Assembly (NCBI RefSeq): GCF_018100985.1
Contig: NZ_JAGJEI010000005.1
Coordinates: 124,001 to 188,000, forward strand
Direction of reading: 5' to 3'
DNA length: 64,000 nucleotides
Source: Pseudoalteromonas sp. MMG007
GTDB taxonomy: Bacteria; Pseudomonadota; Gammaproteobacteria; Enterobacterales; Alteromonadaceae
Part shown: positions 56,234 to 64,000 of the stretch, in pieces
Position numbering within the stretch: the stretch's first letter is position 1
Layout: each line of letters starts with the position of its first letter
The notes under the pieces: generated by a model
Database searches by the model: none
Told to the model about the DNA's origin: nothing
The model's input: the letters and a program-made list of their open reading frames with translations, nothing else
Made by a program: the position numbers and the translations under genes

Positions 56234-57019
56234 ATGCGTAATTACCCCAATAGATTAAAACGAGGCTTTACCCGCCAAGGCCCTGACTATCGTTTTGATG
56301 ACCAAGTCGACTTTAGCGACATAAGAAACACGTTTGGATTTAGATCTATGGTGGTGGGTAAATGGGTAACCAAAGAAGAGCGCTTTATTAGTGCTAATTT
56401 AATTTACGATGCCCTCGCGGATCTTGCGCAAATATTGCATTTACCGCCCAAAGCAATTGGCCTTCGCGGTAAACTTAATTTTGCATTTGGCCACGGCGGG
56501 CAAAAAGGTGTGCAAGCACATTATAATGCCGCCGACCAAACGCTTGCTCTTGCAAAAAATGCCGGTGGCGGCGCATTAGCCCATGAATGGTTTCATGCAT
56601 TTGATCATCATATAAGCGAGCATTTATTTGCAGCAAAACCTCGCTTTGGTTTTGCATCAAAGCTTTGGCTTTCAAACACACCTAATTTATCGCACCCACT
56701 TAATAATGCGCTTAACGACTTTTACAAAAACGTATTTTTAGATATAAATGGGGAAGATGCGAATGAATTTGTACAAATGTGCATAAAACACGACCAAGCG
56801 CATAACATGAACTACATGAGCATGCCTGAGGAATTAGCAGCGCGCTGCTTTGAAGCCTGCATAGATGCCCACAGCACTATTCAAAATAGCTTTTTGGTCA
56901 GTGGCTTAAAAAGCAGTAATTTAATATACCCAAATGCTCAGCATATTAATAAAACAAATAAAGCGCTTAACCGTTATTTTGAACTACTGGGCTATGCGCT
57001 TCATAAAATTGACGAGTAA
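56234..57019 (+). CDS. CLCA_X family protein with HExxH motif
   Basis: A 261-residue protein that I match to the CLCA_X family of uncharacterised bacterial proteins. It contains the zinc-protease motif HEWFHAFDHH (HExxH), which suggests a metallopeptidase. No signal peptide is present. Surrounding features are FGFRSMVVGKWVT, KLNFAFGHGGQKGVQAHY and MNYMSMPEELAARCFEA, which includes an acidic residue that could be the third zinc ligand. It lies 15 bp after tapT and is convergent with dcd. The target is unknown. Confidence 0.65.
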   Translation: MRNYPNRLKRGFTRQGPDYRFDDQVDFSDIRNTFGFRSMVVGKWVTKEERFISANLIYDALADLAQILHLPPKAIGLRGKLNFAFGHGGQKGVQAHYNAADQTLALAKNAGGGALAHEWFHAFDHHISEHLFAAKPRFGFASKLWLSNTPNLSHPLNNALNDFYKNVFLDINGEDANEFVQMCIKHDQAHNMNYMSMPEELAARCFEACIDAHSTIQNSFLVSGLKSSNLIYPNAQHINKTNKALNRYFELLGYALHKIDE

Positions 57020-57035
57020 TGTCTATATTAGGCGG

Positions 57036-57620
57036 TTATTTATCATCACTAATACGGCTTGCTACCGCACTGCTTTGATCTTTATATTTTGCATCTTTAC
57101 GAATGTTGTATGGGTTTTCGCACGGGCCTGAGAGCATTTCAAAACTCATAGCACCAATTTTCATCATTGGGCGCAGCGCTAGTGGTAGCTTACCTGAGTT
57201 ATAAAATTCTAAAACAATATTGCCGCTCCAACCTGGGTCGATTCTGTGCGCTGTTACATGCACCATTAAACCTAAGCGAGCAAGCGATGAACGCCCGTCT
57301 AACCAGCCTACTATATCAGCAGGTAATGTTACTTTTTCATGGGTTATGGCCAGCGCAAGCTCACCTGGGTGCAAAAAGAAAGCTTCGCCATCGGCAAGCT
57401 CTATCTCTTCACTCATTATTGATTCCATGGCTTTATTTAGCTGATCTTTAGGGCCGCTTAAGTCTACGTACGCTGCATTGTGTGCGTTAAAAGTTCTAAA
57501 CTTATTCCCCAAACGTAAGTCTGCTGTAACACCCGAAATCATTTCGCTCGTTGGCGCAGGCTCAATAACAATACGGCCGTCATTTAAGTATTCTTTAATA
57601 TGTGTGTCTGAAAGTCTCAT
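57036..57620 (-). CDS. dcd: dCTP deaminase
   Basis: Deaminates dCTP to dUTP in thymidylate synthesis. The 194 residues carry [36 protein letters not shown], with the catalytic residues of the dUTPase-like fold, and the C-terminal [14 protein letters not shown]. Length matches E. coli Dcd (193). It starts 2 bp after the mrp stop, so the two are co-transcribed, a common gammaproteobacterial arrangement. Confidence 0.97.
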   Translation of the reverse strand: MRLSDTHIKEYLNDGRIVIEPAPTSEMISGVTADLRLGNKFRTFNAHNAAYVDLSGPKDQLNKAMESIMSEEIELADGEAFFLHPGELALAITHEKVTLPADIVGWLDGRSSLARLGLMVHVTAHRIDPGWSGNIVLEFYNSGKLPLALRPMMKIGAMSFEMLSGPCENPYNIRKDAKYKDQSSAVASRISDDK

Positions 57621-57622
57621 TT

Positions 57623-58699
57623 TTAATCTTCTGTAATCACAATTTCAATCGCATTGTGGTGCTGTTGATAGTAAAGCGTGCTGGCCATTAGCCTCGCTGC
57701 TGCGCTGTATGTTTTACTTATTGCGGCGTTGTTATCGCTAGCAATAAGTTTACCTTGCTCAGAATATTCACGAATATCTGTCGCTAGTGGTATATGGCTT
57801 AGTATTGGAACGCCATGTTTGTGAGCAAGCTTTTCTGCGCCGTCTTTGCCAAATACATGGTTTGCTTCACCACAGTGAGTACAAATGTAATGGCTCATGT
57901 TTTCAATTAAGCCTAGCACCGGTACGTTTACTTTATTAAACATAGCTATGCCCTTTTGCGCATCGGCTAGGGCTAAATCTTGTGGGGTCGTTACAATCAC
58001 AGTACCACTTGAAGGCACCTTTTGGCTCATAGTCAATTGTATATCACCCGTGCCCGGTGGCATATCTACAATTAAATAATCAAGTTCACCCCAGTCAGTT
58101 TCGTTTAATAATTGGCTAAGTGCGCCCGATGCCATTGGCCCTCGCCACACTGTTGCGTCATCACTTGGCACTAAAAAACCGATTGATTGGGCTTTAATAC
58201 CGTTGGCATCAAAAGGCTGAAGGAGTTTGTTATCTTTGGTTTGTGGCTCTGCGCCCACAAGCCCTAACAGCATAGGAATAGACGGCCCATAAATATCAGC
58301 GTCTAAAATTCCTACTTTTGCGCCTTCATTTTTAAGCGCACCCGCTAAATTTACCGCAGTGGTTGATTTACCCACACCACCTTTACCCGAGGCAATAAGC
58401 ACAATGTGTTTAATGGCTTTAAATTTGGCAGGCTCTTTAATGCTAACCACAGATTCAATGACCACGGGCACGCTTAAGCTTTCACTTACATGCTGCTCAA
58501 CAAGGGGCATTTCTGATTGCGCTGCAAATGGCAGTGTAAGTTTTATAAGTATTGATTTATCGTCGTTTTGAGAAACAGAATCAATGAAGCTTTCATCAAT
58601 ACCCACGGCAAAAGCCGCGCTACGATACGCCGCTAAGGCAGTAATAATCGGTTGTTTTTGCACCGATTTAGAAGAGAATAGTTTCGACAGTCCAAACAT
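57623..58699 (-). CDS. apbC: Iron-sulfur cluster carrier protein Mrp/ApbC
   Basis: A 358-residue P-loop ATPase that carries [4Fe-4S] clusters to target proteins. It has an N-terminal MIP18-like domain (about 15-90), the deviant Walker [18 protein letters not shown] at about 110, [27 protein letters not shown], and the cluster-binding cysteines in [14 protein letters not shown]. It heads a unit with dcd and is divergent from metG, an arrangement also seen in E. coli (mrp beside metG). Confidence 0.95.
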   Translation of the reverse strand: MFGLSKLFSSKSVQKQPIITALAAYRSAAFAVGIDESFIDSVSQNDDKSILIKLTLPFAAQSEMPLVEQHVSESLSVPVVIESVVSIKEPAKFKAIKHIVLIASGKGGVGKSTTAVNLAGALKNEGAKVGILDADIYGPSIPMLLGLVGAEPQTKDNKLLQPFDANGIKAQSIGFLVPSDDATVWRGPMASGALSQLLNETDWGELDYLIVDMPPGTGDIQLTMSQKVPSSGTVIVTTPQDLALADAQKGIAMFNKVNVPVLGLIENMSHYICTHCGEANHVFGKDGAEKLAHKHGVPILSHIPLATDIREYSEQGKLIASDNNAAISKTYSAAARLMASTLYYQQHHNAIEIVITED

Positions 58700-58886
58700 A
58701 GCAATTAAATAGCGTTTCTTTGATGAAAAGTGCCACGGAATTATGTAACATTCAGGGCATTAACACCAGTCAATTAATAAAAATCCATAAGCTGTGCGCA
58801 CTCTTGTCCTATAGCTTGTAGATAAATTACTGATAATCTCCATTTTCACTATTAAAATGATGAGTTATCCTCAATTCGGAATGATT

Positions 58887-60908
58887 ATGACGCAGCGAAA
58901 GATCCTGATTACCAGCGCATTACCTTATGCTAATGGCCCTACTCACTTAGGCCATTTATTGGAATACATTCAAACTGATATTTGGTCACGTTTTCAAAAG
59001 CTACAAGGCCATGAAGCATATTATGTTTGTGCCGACGATGCTCACGGCACGCCAATTATGCTAAATGCGCAAAAGCAAGGGATCACGCCTGAAGAAATGG
59101 TTAAAAATGTAAGCATTGAACGCCAGCGCGACTTTGCCGACTTCAACATTAAGTTTGATAACTACCACAGCACGCACAGCCAAGAAAACAAAGAATTTAG
59201 CGAACTTATTTATAACCGTCTAAACGATGCCGGTCATATTAAAAAGCACACTATTTCGCAATTGTTCGACCCTGAAAAAGGCATATTTTTACCCGATCGC
59301 TTTGTAACCGGAACTTGTCCAACGTGTAAGTCTGAAAACCAAAATGGCGACAGCTGTGATTCGTGTGGTGCAACTTACAGCCCAACAGAGCTAATCAACC
59401 CACGCTCTGTTATGTCGGGTGCTGAGCCTATTTTAAAAGATTCAGAGCATTACTTTTTTGACTTACCCGCATTTGAAGGCATGTTAAAAGAGTGGTTACA
59501 CTCAGGTACTATTCAACAAGAAATGGCTAACAAGCTAGATGAATGGTTCACTGATGGCCTGCAACAATGGGATATTAGCCGTGATGCGCCTTACTTTGGT
59601 TTTGAAATTCCAAATGCACCAGGCAAATATTTCTACGTTTGGCTAGATGCGCCAATTGGTTACATGGCCAGCTTTAAAAACCTGTGTGACACAAAAGGCA
59701 TCGACTTTGATGCGTTTTGGGCTGAAGGCTCAGACGCAGAGCTTTATCACTTTATTGGTAAAGACATTATTTACTTCCACAGTTTATTTTGGCCAGCCAT
59801 GCTAGAAGGCGCTAATTTTAGAAAGCCTACAAACGTATTTGCACACGGTTTTGTAACCGTAAATGGCGAAAAAATGTCTAAATCTAAGGGTACGTTTATT
59901 AAAGCGCGTACTTATTTAGATAACCTAAACCCAGAGTATCTTCGTTATTACTACGCAGCTAAATTAAACAGCGGTATTATTGACCTTGATTTAAATCTAG
60001 AAGACTTTGCACAACGTGTAAATTCAGACCTAGTAGGTAAAGTGGTAAACATAGCGAGCCGTTGTGCCGGCTTTATTACTAAAAAGTTTGATGGCAAGCT
60101 AAGTAGCACTATTATGCAGCCAGAACTACTTGAAGAGTTTCAAGCAGCTGCACCAAGTATTACTGCCCATTACGAGAACCGCGAATACAGCCGTGCAATT
60201 CGTGAAATTATGGCCCTTGCCGACAAAGCAAACCAATTCATTGATGCAGCAGCGCCATGGGTATTAATTAAAGACGAAGCAAAACAACAAGAAGCACACG
60301 AAGTATGTTCGCTTGGACTTAACTTATTCCGCGTGTTAATTACTTATTTAAAACCTGTATTACCAGGTATGGCTGCAAATGTAGAAGCCTTTTTAAATGA
60401 CGACCTAGCATGGGATGGTGTTCAAAATGCACTAGTAAACCACCCTATTAATAAGTTTAAGCCGTTAATGCAACGCGTAGAAATGGATAAAGTAAATAAA
60501 ATGGTTGAAGAATCAAAAGAAAGCCTTGAGTCAAAAGTAACAATTGACCCAAATAGCCCACTTGCAAAAGAGCCAATTAGCGATGAAATTGAGTTTGATG
60601 ACTTTGCAAAAGTAGATTTACGCGTAGCTAAAATTGCAAAAGCAGAACACGTTGAAGGCGCCGACAAACTACTTAAGCTAACGCTTGATTTAGGCGGCGA
60701 AACTCGCCAAGTGTTTGCGGGTATTAAATCAGCTTACGCACCAGAGGATATCGAAGGTAAGCTTACAGTAATGGTTGCAAACCTTAAGCCACGTAAAATG
60801 CGTTTTGGTATGTCTGAGGGCATGGTACTAGCCGCAGGCCCTGGCGGTAAAGAAATCTACATTCTTAACCCAGACGATGGCTCAGAGCCTGGTATGCGTG
60901 TAATGTAA
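58887..60908 (+). CDS. metG: Methionyl-tRNA synthetase
   Basis: Charges tRNA-Met with methionine. The 673 residues show the HIGH-type [19 protein letters not shown], a zinc knuckle ([17 protein letters not shown], about 145-160), the KMSKS motif in [12 protein letters not shown], an anticodon-binding helical domain, and a C-terminal EMAP/Trbp111-type tRNA-binding domain (about 570-673) used for dimerisation. The ATG at 58887 gives the family start [17 protein letters not shown]; two ATG codons at 58857 would add ten residues with no better ribosome-binding site. Confidence 0.98.
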   Translation: MTQRKILITSALPYANGPTHLGHLLEYIQTDIWSRFQKLQGHEAYYVCADDAHGTPIMLNAQKQGITPEEMVKNVSIERQRDFADFNIKFDNYHSTHSQENKEFSELIYNRLNDAGHIKKHTISQLFDPEKGIFLPDRFVTGTCPTCKSENQNGDSCDSCGATYSPTELINPRSVMSGAEPILKDSEHYFFDLPAFEGMLKEWLHSGTIQQEMANKLDEWFTDGLQQWDISRDAPYFGFEIPNAPGKYFYVWLDAPIGYMASFKNLCDTKGIDFDAFWAEGSDAELYHFIGKDIIYFHSLFWPAMLEGANFRKPTNVFAHGFVTVNGEKMSKSKGTFIKARTYLDNLNPEYLRYYYAAKLNSGIIDLDLNLEDFAQRVNSDLVGKVVNIASRCAGFITKKFDGKLSSTIMQPELLEEFQAAAPSITAHYENREYSRAIREIMALADKANQFIDAAAPWVLIKDEAKQQEAHEVCSLGLNLFRVLITYLKPVLPGMAANVEAFLNDDLAWDGVQNALVNHPINKFKPLMQRVEMDKVNKMVEESKESLESKVTIDPNSPLAKEPISDEIEFDDFAKVDLRVAKIAKAEHVEGADKLLKLTLDLGGETRQVFAGIKSAYAPEDIEGKLTVMVANLKPRKMRFGMSEGMVLAAGPGGKEIYILNPDDGSEPGMRVM

Positions 60909-60923
60909 TTTAATACTTAAAAT

Positions 60924-60954
60924 AAACCGCTGATATCAGCGGTTTTTTTATAAT
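60924..60954 (+). terminator. Intrinsic terminator after metG
   Basis: AACCGCTGAT and ATCAGCGGTT form a 10-bp stem followed by seven T residues, about 20 bp after the metG stop. Confidence 0.9.
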
Positions 60955-61005
60955 TAAAAAGCGTCTATACGTATAACTTTTCATTAAATAATGTGAATTA
61001 AAATT

Positions 61006-61438
61006 ATGAGCCAAATTTTGGATAACAACAGAGCAAAAATAAGCAACTAAATAAAGCTGCATAATTTACTTGTCATATTTCGCCAATAGCAGCAAATCGG
61101 TTGTCGAACTCGCCCACCAGCACGGGTTACCCGTACTAATGGGCGCGCTCACACCTACCGATGTAGCAAATGCAATTGAATATAACGCTGATATTATTAA
61201 GGTTTTCCCTGCAGGCAGTATGGGCGTTGGTTACTTTATAACATTAAAAGGCCCATTTTCAGAGGCAAAACTAATGCCTGTTGGCGGTGTTAATTTAGAT
61301 AATTTATCACAATGGTTTGAAGCAGACGCTTGCGGCGCTGCAGTCAGTGGCGATTTTTGTAAGGTATTAAATACTGAACAAGAACGTAGTGACCTTACCA
61401 AGCTTGTAAAAAAATATATAAGTAAACTGCCTAAATAG
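61006..61438 (+). pseudogene. Remnant of a KDPG/KHG aldolase gene (eda-like)
   Basis: The 3' part (about 61055-61438) encodes the C-terminal two thirds of a 2-keto-3-deoxy-6-phosphogluconate aldolase-family protein: VLMGALTPTDVANAIEY, the Schiff-base lysine in DIIKVFPAGSMG, and LMPVGGVNLDNL. The expected first 60-70 residues with the catalytic glutamate are missing. At 61006 an ATG opens MSQILDNNRAKISN, which resembles the family N-terminus but stops after 14 codons in a different frame. An internal deletion plus frameshift of a once complete gene of about 205 codons explains both pieces. A TTG at 61070 could open the remaining 122 codons, but with no ribosome-binding site. A working KDPG aldolase is probably encoded elsewhere, perhaps beyond the left edge after edd. 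Confidence 0.75.
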
Positions 61439-61446
61439 GCAGTTTA
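61424..61446. repeat. Hairpin overlapping the end of the eda-like remnant
   Basis: AAACTGCC (61424-61431) and GGCAGTTT (61438-61445) form an 8-bp stem around the stop codon, with only a weak T-rich tail on either strand. It may be a weak terminator for the remnant or for lepB. Confidence 0.45.
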
Positions 61447-61473
61447 CTTTAACTATAAAGTTAATCATCTTTT

Positions 61474-62124
61474 TTAATTGAGCTTTTTCAATACGCGGTT
61501 TTTTCTGGGTAGGTAATAGTTATCGTAATCAAGAGACACTATAACGCGCTCTGCTTTTCCTAATAACTCATCACGCGGAATTAAACCAATTACACGCGAG
61601 TCAGCGCTATTGTCGCGGTTATCGCCCATTGCTAAGTAATAATCATCAGGAATTGTAATTGCATCAAACCCTGATAAACGTGAAGGAATATTTGCCACTC
61701 TTATCGAATGCTCTAGCCCGTTCAAATTTTCAATTTTATCAAGCGAGTCTATGTTGCTTCGTTGATCTGCATAATTAAGCTTTTGACCATTAATAATGAG
61801 CTCATTGTTTTCAAGCGCGACTGTATCGCCAGGTATGCCTATTACGCGCTTAATTAACCGATTGTCAGCTGCTTGTGAGTCAAATACAATAATATCGCCA
61901 GTTTGTGGGTCTGCTAATTTTAATAGCTTAATATGAGTGAACGGCACACGAATGTCGTAGGCCATTTTATCTGTTAAAATTCTGTCGCCTTCTTGAATAG
62001 TCGGCTTCATTGAGCCTGTAGGTACTTCGTACCAATCAGCTACCGCACTCCTGAACACACTCATCAGTGCAATGAAGACGATGAGAGAACGGTTATTTTT
62101 CCAAAACTTATAAACGAGTTTCAT
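61474..62124 (-). CDS. lepB: Signal peptidase I
   Basis: Cleaves signal peptides at the periplasmic face of the inner membrane. The 216 residues have one N-terminal membrane segment (about 13-30), then the catalytic serine in VPTGSMKPTI (about 38) and the catalytic lysine in LIKRVIGIPGD (about 92). MGDNRDNSADSRVIGLIPRDELLGKA is the conserved box E. It is shorter than E. coli LepB (324) and has a single membrane anchor, so it is probably an additional signal peptidase, not the one in the lepA-lepB-rnc operon. It is monocistronic. Confidence 0.9.
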   Translation of the reverse strand: MKLVYKFWKNNRSLIVFIALMSVFRSAVADWYEVPTGSMKPTIQEGDRILTDKMAYDIRVPFTHIKLLKLADPQTGDIIVFDSQAADNRLIKRVIGIPGDTVALENNELIINGQKLNYADQRSNIDSLDKIENLNGLEHSIRVANIPSRLSGFDAITIPDDYYLAMGDNRDNSADSRVIGLIPRDELLGKAERVIVSLDYDNYYLPRKNRVLKKLN

Positions 62125-62306
62125 ATCTATTCCCTTTACTTGAACAAGTCTCTAATTGAGTAAGTCATTATATGACTTAATTACTTCGCTGCAGTTCAAT
62201 TAAGGATGTAACAAAACATGTTTACACCTAATTTTAAATGATCGATTAAATTTAAGGCCCGTAACAGTTAATGAAACCAACGGGCATTAACTTAAAGGAG
62301 ATTAAC

Positions 62307-62807
62307 ATGTTTAAGAAAATTACTACTGCATTATTGTTAACCACTGCAAGCTTTGGATTTTCTACAATGGCTTATGCTGATCATCATGGTATGAAAAAAG
62401 ATGTTGTCGAAGTAGCCGTAGAAAATGGCTCGTTCACTACTCTTGTTGCTGCTGTTAAAGCCGCAGGTTTAGTTGAAACACTGCAAGGTAAAGGACCGTT
62501 TACTATATTTGCACCAACGGATGCTGCATTTTCTAAGTTACCTGAAGGCACAGTCGAAATGCTACTCAAGCCTGAAAACAAAGATAAGCTAACGGCGGTA
62601 CTAACTTACCACGTAGTGTCTGGAAAAGTGATGGCGGCCGATGTAATGAAGGTAGATAGTGCGAAAACACTACAAGGCCAATCCGTTATGGTTAAAGCCA
62701 ACAGCATGGGCGTAATGATAAATGACGCCAAAGTTGTAAAAGCTGATGTAAAAGCAAGCAACGGCGTGATCCATGTAATCGACACCGTACTTCTGCCAAA
62801 AGAGTAA
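62307..62807 (+). CDS. Fasciclin-domain exported protein
   Basis: A 166-residue secreted protein. Its signal peptide (ending TMAYA) is followed by a single fasciclin (FAS1) domain from about 35 to 165. The domain has the conserved boxes TLVAAVKAAGLVETLQGKGPFTIFAPTDAAF and LTYHVVSGKV, then NGVIHVIDTVLLP at the end. FAS1 domains mediate adhesion or polysaccharide binding in other bacteria and eukaryotes, but the role here is unknown. AAGGAG lies 6 nt before the ATG at 62307; upstream ATG codons in frame lack this. It is monocistronic, ended by a bidirectional terminator. Confidence 0.92.
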   Translation: MFKKITTALLLTTASFGFSTMAYADHHGMKKDVVEVAVENGSFTTLVAAVKAAGLVETLQGKGPFTIFAPTDAAFSKLPEGTVEMLLKPENKDKLTAVLTYHVVSGKVMAADVMKVDSAKTLQGQSVMVKANSMGVMINDAKVVKADVKASNGVIHVIDTVLLPKE

Positions 62808-62827
62808 GTGTGTAGAATCAACCAAAT

Positions 62828-62860
62828 AAAAAAAGCATAAGCGAACACTTATGCTTTTTT
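62828..62860. terminator. Bidirectional terminator between fasciclin and DUF2999 genes
   Basis: AAGCATAAG (62833-62841) and CTTATGCTT (62848-62856) form a 9-bp stem with T runs on both strands, between convergent genes. Confidence 0.87.
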
Positions 62861-62877
62861 CTATATAGTACAACAAG

Positions 62878-63129
62878 TTATTGATTTAGTTTTTCTTTAG
62901 CTTCTTTTACTTTTTCAAAATCTAATCCAAGTTCGTCAGTTGCCTCTTTAATAAGATGCGGTTGAGTCATTACCACGGCCATTAATTGCTGTAGCTTCTC
63001 AGGTGGAATACCAAGCTCTTGTACTAATGCCATTGCCATCATTGGATTTTGAGTAAAGGCTTCAAACAATGCTTTTACTTTTTCGTCGCTTACATTGTGC
63101 TCTTTAAGTATTGCTAGTATTGGGTTCAT
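62878..63129 (-). CDS. DUF2999 family small protein
   Basis: An 83-residue helical, charged cytoplasmic protein that I match to DUF2999, found in Vibrio, Shewanella and Pseudoalteromonas. MNPILAILKEHNVSDEKVKALFEAFTQNPMMAMALVQELGIP is the family-like N-terminus. There is no signal peptide or membrane segment. The function is unknown. It lies downstream of the quinone oxidoreductase on the same strand, about 100 bp after its stop, and may share its transcript. Confidence 0.75.
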   Translation of the reverse strand: MNPILAILKEHNVSDEKVKALFEAFTQNPMMAMALVQELGIPPEKLQQLMAVVMTQPHLIKEATDELGLDFEKVKEAKEKLNQ

Positions 63130-63232
63130 TTTTAACCTTGTGTGTTTTATACATATTTTATATTTACTAAATTATATTAGCTGAGCCATGCATTAACAAC
63201 GTCAACACACGTCTCAGTGTTACATCTCACGG

Positions 63233-64000
63233 TTATTCTACAAGTAATACCACTTTACCCGCGTTTTCATTACGCTCTAATATAGCGTGCGCTTCATTTG
63301 CATCGTTCCAAGGGAGTGTTTTATACACGTTAAAGTCGTATTTTTTAGCGGCAATATCATTATAAAAACGTGCCACTAAGTCATCGCGCACTTTGCGCTT
63401 AAACTCAATACTGCGATTTCTGAGCGTTGAGGCATGAAAGGAAATACGCTTTTGTAAAAGTGCCGCAAAATCAACCTCTGCAAAGCGCCCATCTAAAAAG
63501 GCAAGCATAACAATTTGACAATCAATCGCTGCAATGGCGGCATTTTTATTTAAGTAACTACCTGAAACAGGATCTACAATTACATTAGCTGTTAACTCAT
63601 TTGCTTTCATATATTCTACAAAGTCAGTGGTTTTGTAGTTAATTGCATGATCAGCACCGAGTTCTTTTGCGTGTTGGCATTTATCATCTGTGCCTGCGGT
63701 GATCACCACCGTAGCTCCAGCACTTTTAGCCATTTGAATAGCTGCACCGCCTACACCACTTGCCCCTGCATGTATTAGCGCTGTTTGGCCTTTTTGTAAT
63801 TTACCGAGTTCAAACATGGCACCAAAAGCAGTTAAATACACTTCGCTAATGGCTGCCCCTTCAACCATGGTTAGCTCATCGGGTAATTCCATTAATTGTT
63901 TGGCATCTACAGCAACATATTCACTATAAGCACCACCTGCGCATAAGCTAAAAATGCGTTTATTTAACCAGTTTTTGTCAACTTCGCTACCAAGCTCAAC
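63233..64000 (-). CDS. Zinc-type alcohol dehydrogenase-like quinone oxidoreductase, N-terminus cut by window edge
   Basis: An NAD(P)H-dependent quinone oxidoreductase of the MDR superfamily (PIG3/QOR-like). The frame stays open from the stop at 63233 to position 64000, giving 255 residues. It includes CAGGAYSEYVAVDA and MELPDELTMVEGAAISEVYLTAF before the nucleotide-binding motif GASGVGGAAIQMAKSAGATV. The C-terminal INAxAIL-like end LERNENAGKVVLLVE is typical of QOR proteins. The family is about 325-330 residues long, so about 70 residues lie beyond the right edge. No zinc-ligand cysteines are seen, as expected for QOR types. Confidence 0.9.
   Translation of the reverse strand, partial: VELGSEVDKNWLNKRIFSLCAGGAYSEYVAVDAKQLMELPDELTMVEGAAISEVYLTAFGAMFELGKLQKGQTALIHAGASGVGGAAIQMAKSAGATVVITAGTDDKCQHAKELGADHAINYKTTDFVEYMKANELTANVIVDPVSGSYLNKNAAIAAIDCQIVMLAFLDGRFAEVDFAALLQKRISFHASTLRNRSIEFKRKVRDDLVARFYNDIAAKKYDFNVYKTLPWNDANEAHAILERNENAGKVVLLVE

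Noticed and set aside
61070..61438. Intact 122-residue aldolase protein from a TTG start
   Set aside because: It lacks the N-terminal third with the catalytic glutamate and has no ribosome-binding site; a gene remnant explains it better, though expression cannot be excluded.

Overview
The window looks like the chromosome of a marine gammaproteobacterium of the Alteromonadales, most likely Pseudoalteromonas or a close relative. This is inferred from the AT-rich base composition, the family mix (TonB-dependent receptors with carbohydrate enzymes, VolA/Pla-1 type lipase, DUF3718, DUF2999, COG3014-YcfL-LpoB, CLCA_X) and short dispersed repeats with ATACCAAT ends. No database search was possible. 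No rRNA, tRNA, CRISPR array, prophage or transposase gene was seen.

Region 1 (1-5.3 kb) is a glucose-catabolism locus: edd (cut by the left edge), a LacI-family regulator, glk, and a divergent second LacI-family regulator. Three copies of the perfect palindrome TGACACCGGTGTCA lie in the edd and glk upstream regions. The edd leader can also fold into a branched structure ending in a U-tract.

Region 2 (5.5-23.4 kb) is a maltodextrin/starch utilisation locus. It holds two TonB-dependent receptors, a flavin-dependent tryptophan-halogenase-family protein, a periplasmic neopullulanase-like GH13, a lipoprotein GH13 amylase, an SLC45/MalT-like MFS transporter, a GH15 glucoamylase lipoprotein, and a divergent cytoplasmic GH13 alpha-glucosidase. 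A second palindrome type, TGCATACGTATKCA, occurs three times in control regions here. The inferred flow is: outer-membrane uptake by the receptor, cleavage outside the inner membrane, import by the MFS protein, hydrolysis to glucose, phosphorylation by Glk, then the Entner-Doudoroff route through Edd.

Region 3 (23.4-42.3 kb) is mostly housekeeping: yqhA, topA, a large Ig-like lipoprotein, a dicarboxylate/amino-acid symporter, sohB, a Pla-1/VolA-type lipase lipoprotein, yciK, rluB-scpB (without scpA beside it), an EF-hand lipoprotein, a DUF3718 protein, xthA, a CbiM-like membrane protein, rlmA and yfbV. A 214-bp repeat with inverted ends sits before topA.

Region 4 (42.5-49.3 kb) has ackA-pta and then a tight run of ACT-domain protein, EIIA-Glc-like protein lacking both phosphotransfer histidines, YffB, DapE and an M15 peptidase.

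Region 5 (49.2-64 kb) has a DMT exporter, the COG3014-ycfL-lpoB-glycine-zipper cell-envelope cluster, alaA, a 270-bp non-coding element, an Hpt protein, tapT, a CLCA_X metalloprotease-like gene, dcd-mrp, metG, a broken KDPG-aldolase gene, lepB, a fasciclin protein, a DUF2999 protein and a quinone oxidoreductase cut by the right edge.
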